In this document: piece after piece, positions 16,124 to 22,138 of the stretch
Layout: every line of letters begins with the position of its first letter
Position numbering within the stretch: position 1 is the stretch's first letter
Source of the DNA: an uncultured Oscillospiraceae bacterium
Lineage (GTDB): Bacteria > Bacillota > Clostridia > Oscillospirales > Acutalibacteraceae
DNA: 22,138 nt
NCBI GenBank assembly: GCA_900552605.1
Contig: USAR01000001.1
Span: 1-22,138, forward strand
Direction of reading: 5' to 3'
Program-made: the position numbers and the translations under genes
Notes under the pieces: model-generated
Seen by the model: only the letters and a program-made list of their open reading frames with translations
The model's database searches: none
Told to the model about the DNA's origin: nothing

Positions 16124-16720
16124 TTAATCTCCTTCCTTAAACTCAACCTCGATAACATCGGGTTTTTGGTGTTTAATTATTTTAACTGCTGTTATAACCG
16201 TGCTGAAATTAAGTATTCCTTCAAAAAGCAGCGTCGCACCCATTATAATCATCAGCAAATCGCTGCCGTAACCCGGTCTCATCATAAGCACCAGTCCGCA
16301 AACAGCTGTTACAATTGCCAGCACGAATATAAGCCACCATTCACGAATACCGAATCTTTTTGAATCCATAGCAATTTGAATTTTAAAAAGTCCGTCGGAT
16401 AAAATATAAAGTCCCAATGCAATGCAAACAAACGTTACAAGGCTTTTAGGCTGCATAAGCATTATAACGCCGAGTGCTATAAGCAATATGCCGAAGATCA
16501 GGTCGTACTGAAAAGCAAGCCTGTAAAGGTCACGCGAAAAATATCCAACAAGCTTAATGCCGCCGAAAAGCAGCAATGTTATTCCGCAGATTATGCCGAG
16601 AGCACTTGCGGAAAAGCCCGGGAACGCCATAAGCAATATTCCGAAAACGCAAAGCGCTGCCGAAATTACAATATAGCCAATCTTCGCAACCCTCATAGGA
16701 GCAACAGAACGTCCGTTCAT
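16124..16720 (-). CDS. DUF308/HdeD-like six-helix membrane protein
   Basis: A 198-residue protein with about six hydrophobic helices separated by short turns and the repeated pattern of the HdeD/DUF308 family (for example GIICGITLLLFGGIKLVGYF, LGLYILSDGLFKIQ, IIMGATLLFEGILNF). HdeD is an acid-resistance membrane protein in E. coli; the biochemical role is unknown. The C-terminus is acidic and cytosolic (VIEVEFKEGD). AGAGGGGA precedes the ATG by 5 bases. It is first in the operon DUF308-MMPL-coiled-coil protein, suggesting an envelope-stress or export function for the set. Confidence 0.85.
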   Translation of the reverse strand: MNGRSVAPMRVAKIGYIVISAALCVFGILLMAFPGFSASALGIICGITLLLFGGIKLVGYFSRDLYRLAFQYDLIFGILLIALGVIMLMQPKSLVTFVCIALGLYILSDGLFKIQIAMDSKRFGIREWWLIFVLAIVTAVCGLVLMMRPGYGSDLLMIIMGATLLFEGILNFSTVITAVKIIKHQKPDVIEVEFKEGD

Positions 16721-16744
16721 AAAAATCCCCTCTTTCTTTTTTGT

Positions 16745-16787
16745 TTCCGTTAAGTATTATACACTTGGCAGCTTCCGTTTGGAACGG
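16745..16787 (-). promoter_or_regulatory. Promoter with operator-like repeats for the MMPL operon
   Basis: On the minus strand TATAAT (16756-16761) is clear; the -35 region at 17-base spacing is poor (TTCCAA, 16779-16784), as in activator- or repressor-controlled promoters. A 13-base inverted repeat CCGTT-TGG-AACGG (16775-16787) covers the -35 box. TTCCGTT occurs twice in direct orientation (16745-16751 and 16773-16779), bracketing the -10 box. Confidence 0.55.
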
Positions 16788-16840
16788 TCATTATGGTTTT
16801 GGCTGACCAAAAAATATGCACAAGCTAAAAACTGTATATT

Positions 16841-16870
16841 TTTTGTGCAATCAGAAGCTTTTGCACAAAA
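16841..16870. repeat. Perfect 10-base inverted repeat, operator-like
   Basis: TTTTGTGCAA (16841-16850) and TTGCACAAAA (16861-16870) are perfect reverse complements separated by 10 bases. A third related half-site, ATGCACAAGC, lies at about 16816-16825. There is no T-tract, so it is not a terminator. Half-sites one helical turn apart suggest protein binding, about 80 bases upstream of the MMPL operon promoter. Confidence 0.5.
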
Positions 16871-16922
16871 ACCGGCAACAGCCGCACCGCGTTTGACAAA
16901 ATAAAGATTATGTGGTTTAAAC

Positions 16923-17134
16923 GGCAACCGCCTGCGACGGGCACACTCCCGCGCCGCGCGCCCGCTTTTTTATTTTTTGCTATAGCAAAGCTTATCCGCT
17001 TTTTCAAACATCAGTGGTGCTATAGGGCTTTCTGAAATTTAAAAAAACGGGCGGCGCTGCCGACTTTGTCGGCGGCGCACATCGCCTATAGGCGATGCGC
17101 ACGGCGCGGGAGCGTGCCCGTCGCAGGCGGTGCC
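16923..17134. repeat. Two inverted copies of a GC-rich intergenic repeat
   Basis: The left arm (16923-16956) and right arm (17102-17134) are reverse complements over ~33 bases with one substitution and one inserted A. Read outward-in, both units begin with CCGCCTGCGACGGGCAC and end with a C-rich block followed by a run of T. The right unit (minus strand, about 17134 to 17041) contains extra palindromes, CATCGCCTATAGGCGATG and GCCGAC-AAA-GTCGGC; the left unit lacks them. The GC-rich arms contrast with the surrounding AT-rich DNA. The look is of a small dispersed non-coding element (REP- or MITE-like). No open frame of interest lies inside. Confidence 0.75.
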
Positions 17135-17151
17135 GCCGAAAAGCAGGAGAT

Positions 17152-17191
17152 AAAAAAACAAGCGCACAACCTCTATACAGCTGTGCGCTTG
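17152..17191 (-). terminator. Rho-independent terminator of the phosphofructokinase gene
   Basis: On the minus strand CAAGCGCACA (17182-17191) pairs perfectly with TGTGCGCTTG (17159-17168) around 13 bases and is followed by seven T residues (17152-17158). Confidence 0.93.
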
Positions 17192-17217
17192 CAAAAACTA
17201 TATATTATATAATTCAA

Positions 17218-18420
17218 TCACAGATGAAAATGAATGGGAACGCCGTTGTTCATTCTTATAATCTGCTCGCCGTGGATAAGCGGAAGGAAGTATTCCAAAG
17301 CTTCGTTTGTAACATTATTCTCTGCATCGTTGATCCACTTTTTCGGAAAAAAGCGTTCTTTATTAGCAACAGCTTCTGCAGGAAACGGCTCAACCTTAAC
17401 TGTGTATGGAGTGTTGCTGACGCGCCTAAAGCCCATCATAACGCCTGTACCGCCGTTCATAGCATATCTGACCGCCTCTTCTGCCACAATCTCAGCCTCT
17501 TCAATGTCGGTTTTAGAGCTTAAGTGTGAAGAGCAGCGCTGCATAACATTAAGCTCAATTGAGCGCACCTTGCAATGCATCTCTTCACTTATTATCATTT
17601 CAAGCTGCTTGCCTATACCGCTTAGTGCCTCATGACCGAAGCTGTCAACCTTGCGCGTGCTGTTTGAATAATCACCGTCAATTTTAAGTCCTTCGGAAAC
17701 AGCAACAATTACAGCCTTATGAACCTGACGTGCTTTTTTAACATCCTCAATAAACTTCTCCGCCGAGAAGTCGCACTCCGGAAGATATATAAGGTGCGGT
17801 GCGGTCTCTCCATTTGCTCTCAGCACACACGACGATGCAGTGAGCCACCCGGCGTGTCTTCCCATAACCTCAACAACGGTAACGGAATCAATACTGTAAA
17901 CCGATGAATCACGGATTATCTCCTGTATTGTTGTGGCAACATATTTAGCCGCCGAGCCAAATCCCGGTGTGTGATCTGTGCACGCAAGGTCGTTATCAAT
18001 AGTTTTCGGTATTCCGATAATTCGTATATCAAGCGAGTGATTCTTAACATAATCACCAAGCTTTGCAACGGTGTCCATAGAGTCGTTGCCGCCTATATAG
18101 AAAAACGCACCGATTCCATGTCGTAAAAAGCAGTCTATAATCTGCTTGTATACCGTTTCGTCATCTTTAACATCCGGCAGCTTATATCTGCAAGAGCCAA
18201 GCACCGTTGAAGGCGTCTGACGAAGCAGCTCCATATCCTCAGCGGTAGTTATAACCGCATTAAGCTCAACAAGTCGGTCGTTAATAATACCTTCAATACC
18301 GTTTATCGAGCCGAAAATATGCTCTATCTGCTCTTCTTTAAGCGCCTGACGAAATACACCAAGCAGAGATGCGTTTATGGCGCAGGTAGGACCGCCTGAT
18401 TGTGCAACAGCAATGTTCAT
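17218..18420 (-). CDS. 6-phosphofructokinase, probably pyrophosphate-dependent
   Basis: A 400-residue phosphofructokinase-fold enzyme of glycolysis, converting fructose 6-phosphate to fructose 1,6-bisphosphate in the cytoplasm. It starts MNIAVAQSGGPTCAINASL, with GGAG 8-9 bases upstream; the frame is open further upstream but the family N-terminus and ribosome binding site fix this start. The donor-specificity residues are readable: GGNDS (110-114) has Asp113 where ATP enzymes have Gly, and PKTIDND (138-144) has Lys139 where ATP enzymes have Gly. Both are hallmarks of pyrophosphate use, so the reaction should be reversible. Other blocks are EVMGRHAGWL and YLPECDF. It is monocistronic, with its own promoter and terminator. 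Confidence 0.93.
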   Translation of the reverse strand: MNIAVAQSGGPTCAINASLLGVFRQALKEEQIEHIFGSINGIEGIINDRLVELNAVITTAEDMELLRQTPSTVLGSCRYKLPDVKDDETVYKQIIDCFLRHGIGAFFYIGGNDSMDTVAKLGDYVKNHSLDIRIIGIPKTIDNDLACTDHTPGFGSAAKYVATTIQEIIRDSSVYSIDSVTVVEVMGRHAGWLTASSCVLRANGETAPHLIYLPECDFSAEKFIEDVKKARQVHKAVIVAVSEGLKIDGDYSNSTRKVDSFGHEALSGIGKQLEMIISEEMHCKVRSIELNVMQRCSSHLSSKTDIEEAEIVAEEAVRYAMNGGTGVMMGFRRVSNTPYTVKVEPFPAEAVANKERFFPKKWINDAENNVTNEALEYFLPLIHGEQIIRMNNGVPIHFHL

Positions 18421-18477
18421 TTTAAAACTCTCCTGTAATTTAAGCTTCATCGACAGCTTTTTTACCGCCGCCATAAG

Positions 18478-18506
18478 AGTATACCACATTTTAGCTGTAT
18501 AATCAA
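18478..18506 (-). promoter_or_regulatory. Phosphofructokinase promoter
   Basis: On the minus strand TTGATT (18501-18506), a 17-base spacer and TATACT (18478-18483) with a TG extension two bases before the box. Confidence 0.75.
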
Positions 18507-18581
18507 CAAAAACCGGAAAATTCAAACGGTTATAACGAAAAAGCTGCAAAAGGTGCATTGATTTTCAGGCAGACTTTATTT

Positions 18582-20669
18582 TCATATAACGCTGTAAATA
18601 ATTTTATCGTATGTAGGCACGGGCCAGATGTCATCGGGCATACGTGTTTCAAGGTCATCAACATATTTGCGCAGCTCTTCCATTTTGAAAAGTATTTCGT
18701 TTTTAAAATACATTCCTTTTTCTGCTGTTTCGGTAACACTTCCCTTATTGGATACCGCTGTTTCAAGCTCTGCAAGACTGGCGAATATTGCAGAAACGTC
18801 GTCGGCAATCGGGTTAAGTATAGCTTCTTCAACATTTGTTGTCATACTTATATTTCTCTTCTGAGAAATAAGCTCGGAAAGCTCTTTTTCGTATTTTAAA
18901 GCCGCAGGCAGTATTTTGCGCTTTATCATAGAAATCATAGTAAGCGCTTCAATAGAGAGCACCTGACAGTAGTTATCCATAAATATTTCATATCTTGCGG
19001 TAAGCTCATTTTTTGTAAATACGCCGTACTTCTCAAAAACATCAATGTTCTTCTTTTCGAGCATACAAGAAAGTGCATCGGGTGTTGTGGCAAGATTTTT
19101 AAGACCGCGGAGCTTCGCTTCTTTTTTCCATTCCTCTGAATAGCCGTTGCCGTTAAATACAATGCGCTTGTGGTTGTGATAGGTTTCTCCCACAAGGCGA
19201 TAAATATCGGCGTTTATATTCTCTGACTCTTGCAATGCATCGCTGAAGTCATCGAGCTCTTTTGCCACAATTGTGTTAAGGGTTGTGTTGCAGCCTGCAA
19301 TCGACGCCGATGAACCCAACATTCTCAGCTCAAATTTATTACCTGTAAAAGCAAACGGACTTGTACGGTTGCGGTCGGTCGTATCTTGCTTGAATTTCGG
19401 AATCTGCTTAACACCGAGATCCATGAGGCTGTGCTTGTGCGCGTGATAGGTTTTGCCTGTTTCAATATCCTCAAGCAGTTCTTCAATATCATCGCCGAGG
19501 TACATTGAAAGAATAGCCGGCGGCGCTTCATTTGCGCCGAGACGGTGGTCGTTTCCCGCGGAGGCAACAGATATTCTTATAAGCTCCTGATATTCGTCAA
19601 CCGCTTTTATAACAGCGGTTAAAAACAACAGAAAAACAGTGTTGCTTTCAGGGTGGCTGCCCGGGCGCAAAAGATTAAGACCGGATTTTGTCGAAAGCGA
19701 CCAATTGTTGTGTTTGCCGCTGCCGTTAACGCCCTCAAAAGGCTTCTCGTGCAAAAGGCAAACGAGACCGTGACGATCGGCAACCTTTTTCATAATCTCC
19801 ATTGTAAGCTGGTTGTGGTCGGTTGCAACATTTGCTGTGGCATAAACAGGCGCCATTTCGTGTTGTGCCGGAGCAACCTCGTTGTGCTTTGTTTTAGCAT
19901 TTACTCCGAGCTTCCATAGCTCCTCATCAAGGTCGCGCATATATTCAACAATCTTCGGCTTAAGCTGTCCGTAATATTGGTCGTCAAGCTCCTGCCCTTT
20001 CGGCGGCTTTGCGCCGAAAAGTGTCCTGCCGGTATAAACGAGATCCTCGCGCGCAAGATAGGATTCCTTACTGATTATAAAATACTCCTGCTCTGCACCG
20101 ACGTTAGGTATAACCTTTCTCGCATCGTTAATGCCGAGCAGCTGTAAAAGCCTTCTGGAGCTTTTATCGATTGCCTGCATTGAGCGCAGCAGCGGAGTTT
20201 TGTTGTCGAGTGCCTCGCCGGTATATGAGCAAAAAGCCGTGGGTATGTACAGTGAGCCTTCTTTAACAAAAGCAAATGATGAAGGGTCCCACGCAGTATA
20301 GCCGCGTGCTTCAAACGTTGCGCGAATACCTCCGCTCGGAAAGCTTGAAGCATCCGATTCACCCTTAACCAGCTCTTTGCCGGAAAAATCCATAATAACG
20401 TTGCCTTTGCCGTCGGGCAGAATAAAGCTGTCGTGCTTTTCGGCGGTGATGCCGGTCAGCGGCTGGAACCAGTGGGTGTAGTGGGTCGCGCCATGGGCGA
20501 CAGCCCAGTCCTTCATGGCAGCAGCCACCGCGTTGGCGACGGAAGCGTCCAGCTTCGCACCCTCGTCGATGGTTCTGCGCAGCGACGCGTATACGTCAGC
20601 GGAAAGATTGGCCTTCATCACCCGGTCATCAAATACCATACAGCCGAAATAGTCAGAAACAGTACTCAT
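18582..20669 (-). CDS. glnN: Type III glutamine synthetase (GlnN)
   Basis: A 695-residue glutamine synthetase of class III, joining glutamate and ammonia with ATP in large cytoplasmic dodecamers. Conserved blocks in order: THYTHWFQPLTGITAEKHD (62-80), DASSFPSGGIRATFEARGY, the glutamate-binding GAEQEYFII (191-199), NEVAPAQHEMAP, HEKPFEGVNGSGKHNNWS, DHRLGANEAPP and RNRTSPFAFTGNKFE. The length is normal. AAGGAG is 8 bases before the ATG. The first ~80 codons are about 65% GC with G/C-ending codons, while the rest is in the A/T-rich style of the left part of the window; the change falls near 20430, inside the conserved motif. The protein itself appears intact. Divergent from glnA, with a leader containing a terminator right after the promoter. 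Confidence 0.96.
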   Translation of the reverse strand: MSTVSDYFGCMVFDDRVMKANLSADVYASLRRTIDEGAKLDASVANAVAAAMKDWAVAHGATHYTHWFQPLTGITAEKHDSFILPDGKGNVIMDFSGKELVKGESDASSFPSGGIRATFEARGYTAWDPSSFAFVKEGSLYIPTAFCSYTGEALDNKTPLLRSMQAIDKSSRRLLQLLGINDARKVIPNVGAEQEYFIISKESYLAREDLVYTGRTLFGAKPPKGQELDDQYYGQLKPKIVEYMRDLDEELWKLGVNAKTKHNEVAPAQHEMAPVYATANVATDHNQLTMEIMKKVADRHGLVCLLHEKPFEGVNGSGKHNNWSLSTKSGLNLLRPGSHPESNTVFLLFLTAVIKAVDEYQELIRISVASAGNDHRLGANEAPPAILSMYLGDDIEELLEDIETGKTYHAHKHSLMDLGVKQIPKFKQDTTDRNRTSPFAFTGNKFELRMLGSSASIAGCNTTLNTIVAKELDDFSDALQESENINADIYRLVGETYHNHKRIVFNGNGYSEEWKKEAKLRGLKNLATTPDALSCMLEKKNIDVFEKYGVFTKNELTARYEIFMDNYCQVLSIEALTMISMIKRKILPAALKYEKELSELISQKRNISMTTNVEEAILNPIADDVSAIFASLAELETAVSNKGSVTETAEKGMYFKNEILFKMEELRKYVDDLETRMPDDIWPVPTYDKIIYSVI

Positions 20670-20877
20670 AGCAAACGCTCCTTTTCAAATTTAGGAACCT
20701 CTGAATAAATCGTCTGCGGCTGTGGGCGGATCTTTTCCGCTCACAGTCCTTGCCGATTTAATCAGAGCTTCCGTATTGGCGTTCCGGGAATGTCCTGCCC
20801 GAACCGCCGAAAATAAAAAAAGACGGCAAGGACGCGATGAGCATACACTCGGAGACGTCCTTGCCTTCACAGTGGGC
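20670..20877 (-). promoter_or_regulatory. Structured glnN leader
   Basis: The ~200-base leader starts at about 20871 and folds into three strong hairpins: the terminator at 20815-20865; an 11-pair stem with one mismatch at 20778-20808 (loop of 9); and a CTGTG/CACAG plus GCGGA/TCCGC stem at 20720-20746. A second copy of GGCAAGGAC, the 5' arm of the terminator, occurs near 20744-20753 on the same strand and could pair with the terminator's 3' arm. No known riboswitch was recognised; an attenuation function is inferred. Confidence 0.5.
20815..20865 (-). terminator. Terminator-attenuator at the 5' end of the glnN transcript
   Basis: On the minus strand GGCAAGGACG (20856-20865) pairs perfectly with CGTCCTTGCC (20825-20834) around a 21-base loop, and after three bases runs into seven T residues (20815-20821). 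It starts only ~6 bases after the predicted transcription start, so unprevented it would release an RNA of about 55 bases. Confidence 0.8.
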
Positions 20878-20906
20878 ATTCTACACCATCTTTCCCCATT
20901 TGTCAA
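20878..20906 (-). promoter_or_regulatory. glnN promoter
   Basis: On the minus strand TTGACA (20901-20906), a 17-base spacer and TAGAAT (20878-20883). The -35 box overlaps TGTCA-N7-GCACA (20901-20917), one mismatch from the GlnR consensus TGTNA-N7-TNACA; binding is speculative. Confidence 0.75.
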
Positions 20907-20943
20907 CGCCCTGCACAAAAAAAGTTTTTTGTCTTTGGACAGA

Positions 20944-20972
20944 TTGACAAGGCCCGATAAATTGAATATAAT
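20944..20972 (+). promoter_or_regulatory. glnA promoter
   Basis: TTGACA (20944-20949), a 17-base spacer and TATAAT (20967-20972), a perfect consensus promoter facing glnA. Its -35 box is ~37 bases from the divergent glnN -35 box; an imperfect A/T palindrome (20915-20932) and TGTC-tttg-GACA (20930-20941) lie between. Confidence 0.88.
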
Positions 20973-20977
20973 AATTT

Positions 20978-21040
20978 CGGAAGCATAGGCTTTCCGGGAA
21001 GTTTTGGCTTTTCCGGGAGAATCCCGTTGCTTTTCCTTTT
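20978..21040 (+). promoter_or_regulatory. glnA leader attenuator: tandem hairpins then a terminator
   Basis: Two near-identical units, GGAAG-N4-GGCTTTCC (20979-20995) and GGGAAG-N4-GGCTTTTCC (20997-21014), each fold as a short hairpin. They are followed by CGGGA-GAA-TCCCG (21014-21026) with a T-rich tail ending in TTTTCCTTTT, resembling a short terminator. The second hairpin's 3' arm shares bases 21014-21016 with the terminator stem, so the two exclude each other, as in terminator/antiterminator switches. The ligand or protein is unknown. Confidence 0.55.
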
Positions 21041-21098
21041 AATCTGACTTCATTTGTTTGAATTTTACCGCGTATCGGGCAGGAAGGTTGGTTGCTGT

Positions 21099-22138
21099 AT
21101 GAAATATACGCCTCAGGAGGTCATACAATTCATTCAGGAGGAGGACGTGAAGTTCATCCGCCTTGCGTTCTGCGACTGCTTCGGCAGACCCAAGAATATC
21201 TCCATCATGCCCCACGAGCTGGAACGCGCCTTCAAGTACGGCATTGCCATCGACGCTTCCGCCATCGCGGGCTTCGGCGACGAGGTGAATTCCGACCTGT
21301 TTCTCCATCCCGACGCTTCCACCATTGCCCTGCTGCCATGGCGGCCGGAGCACGGGAGCGTGGTGCGGATGTTCTGCTCCATCACCCATCCGGACGGCAC
21401 GCCCTTTGCCCACGATACCCGGGGCATTCTCAAGCAGGCCGTTGCCGACGCCGCGAAGGCGGGCTACGCCTTCTCCTTCGGCTCCGAGCTGGAATTCTAC
21501 CTGTTCCGGCTGGACGAAAACGGCGAGGTCACGGACGTTCCTTACGATCAGGCCACCTATATGGATGTCGCGCCGGAGGACAGATGTGAAAATGTCCGCC
21601 GGGAGATCTGCCTGACGCTGGAGCGGATGGGCATTCAGCCGGAATCCTCCCACCACGAGGAAGGCCCCGGCCAGAACGAGGTGGATTTCCGCTATTCCGA
21701 TCCCCTGTCCGCCGCGGACAACGCCGTTACCTTCCTCACCGTCGTCAAAACCATCGCCGCCCGGAACGGGCTGTACGCGGACTTTTCCCCCAGACCTCTG
21801 GAGGGACGCCCCGGCAGCGGATTTCACATCAATATGTCCGTTCAGGGCGGTGCGGAAGCGCTCATGCACCGGGCAATGGGCGGGATTCTGGACAAGATCA
21901 CGGACATGACCCTGTTTCTCAATCCCACCGAGCAGTCCTACAGCCGTCTTGGCGCACACAAAGCGCCGAAGTACATTTCGTGGTCGAGCAACAACCGCTC
22001 CCAGCTCATTCGCGTTCCCGCCGCCTCCGGCGAGTACCGGCGCTTCGAGCTGCGCAGCCCCGACTGCACCGCCAACCCATATCTTGCCTTTGCGCTGCTC
22101 ATCTGGGCGGGACTTTCCGGAATCGAGAACGATATTGC
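21099..22138 (+). CDS. glnA: Type I glutamine synthetase (GlnA), C-terminus beyond window
   Basis: The frame from the ATG at 21099 is open to the window end (346 codons), beginning MKYTPQEVIQFIQEEDVKFI. Class I marks appear in order: FCDCFGRPKNISI, the metal/glutamate block GSELEFYLF (128-136), SSHHEEGPGQNEVDFRY, the metal histidine in GSGFHINMS (240-248), the glutamate flap region NPTEQSYSRLG, and WSSNNRSQLIRVP with RRFELRSPDCTANPY (314-328). It makes glutamine from glutamate, ammonia and ATP. The size so far fits the ~440-residue Gram-positive form, where an adenylylation loop is not expected. AGGAAGG lies ~11 bases upstream, a long spacing. Codons are strongly G/C-ending (~60% GC), unlike the left 20 kb. 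Confidence 0.96.
   Translation, partial: MKYTPQEVIQFIQEEDVKFIRLAFCDCFGRPKNISIMPHELERAFKYGIAIDASAIAGFGDEVNSDLFLHPDASTIALLPWRPEHGSVVRMFCSITHPDGTPFAHDTRGILKQAVADAAKAGYAFSFGSELEFYLFRLDENGEVTDVPYDQATYMDVAPEDRCENVRREICLTLERMGIQPESSHHEEGPGQNEVDFRYSDPLSAADNAVTFLTVVKTIAARNGLYADFSPRPLEGRPGSGFHINMSVQGGAEALMHRAMGGILDKITDMTLFLNPTEQSYSRLGAHKAPKYISWSSNNRSQLIRVPAASGEYRRFELRSPDCTANPYLAFALLIWAGLSGIENDI

Noticed and set aside
16825..17007. 60-codon minus-strand frame across the repeat arm
   Set aside because: It consists of the palindromic repeat region read as codons; composition and lack of a ribosome binding site argue against it.
18530..18581. Terminator after glnN
   Set aside because: TGCA-cctttt-GCA followed by a T run on the minus strand has a four-pair stem only; not reported as a feature.
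20978..21040. Classical ANTAR target in the glnA leader
   Set aside because: The two-hairpin plus terminator layout fits, but neither loop shows the A1/G4 hexaloop when the stems are paired properly, so only a general attenuator is claimed.
21039..21959. 306-codon open frame on the minus strand
   Set aside because: It lies opposite glnA in GC-rich DNA, where stop codons are rare; the protein has no recognisable family and glnA is unmistakable.

Overview
The window looks like chromosomal DNA of an anaerobic, low-to-moderate-GC Firmicute, most likely an uncultured gut clostridium of the Oscillospirales/Ruminococcaceae kind. This assignment is inferred. It rests on the rpmG-secE-nusG-rplK order, strong AGGAGG-type ribosome binding sites, several TTG starts, consensus -35/-10 promoters, a pyrophosphate-type phosphofructokinase, a type III glutamine synthetase and compact intergenic terminators. 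No rRNA, tRNA, CRISPR array, integrase or insertion sequence was recognised.

Layout. At 1-1886 on the minus strand is the information-processing operon rpmG, secE (an unusual four-helix fusion), nusG, rplK (cut by the window edge). At 1917-4816, also on the minus strand, are rlmH, a YycJ/WalJ-like metallo-beta-lactamase-fold protein and murA with its own consensus promoter. At 4853-6651 on the plus strand an exported ComEC-like metallo-hydrolase lipoprotein is paired with the laccase-domain protein PgeF. At 6701-10864 on the plus strand is a uronate catabolic operon: TIM-barrel isomerase/epimerase-like protein, Gfo/Idh/MocA oxidoreductase, mannonate dehydratase UxuA and an SDR-type mannonate oxidoreductase, closed by a strong bidirectional terminator. 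At 10927-11719 on the minus strand is thrH followed by a 34-residue single-helix membrane protein. At 12031-16761 on the minus strand is a three-gene envelope operon: DUF308/HdeD-like membrane protein, MMPL/RND-type transporter and a secreted coiled-coil protein. At 16841-17134 is a gene-free stretch with an operator-like palindrome and two inverted copies of a GC-rich intergenic repeat. At 17152-18506 on the minus strand is the phosphofructokinase with promoter and terminator. At 18582-20669 on the minus strand is glnN, and at 21099-22138 on the plus strand glnA (cut by the window end), divergent, with elaborate leaders on both.

How the genes work together. The uronate genes would take fructuronate/mannonate to 2-keto-3-deoxygluconate, with the first two genes probably feeding in a less usual sugar acid or glycoside. 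The MMPL operon probably exports a lipid or peptide-like substrate or maintains the envelope. glnN and glnA are two unrelated classes of glutamine synthetase that share a promoter region and both appear to be controlled by transcription attenuation.

Most noteworthy points: (1) base composition steps abruptly from roughly 43-50% to about 65% GC inside glnN near 20430, exactly in a highly conserved family motif, so the right 1.7 kb is either transferred DNA or an assembly chimera; (2) a 4-TM domain is fused to SecE; (3) both glutamine synthetase leaders have attenuator-like structure; (4) the inverted repeat pair at 16923-17134.
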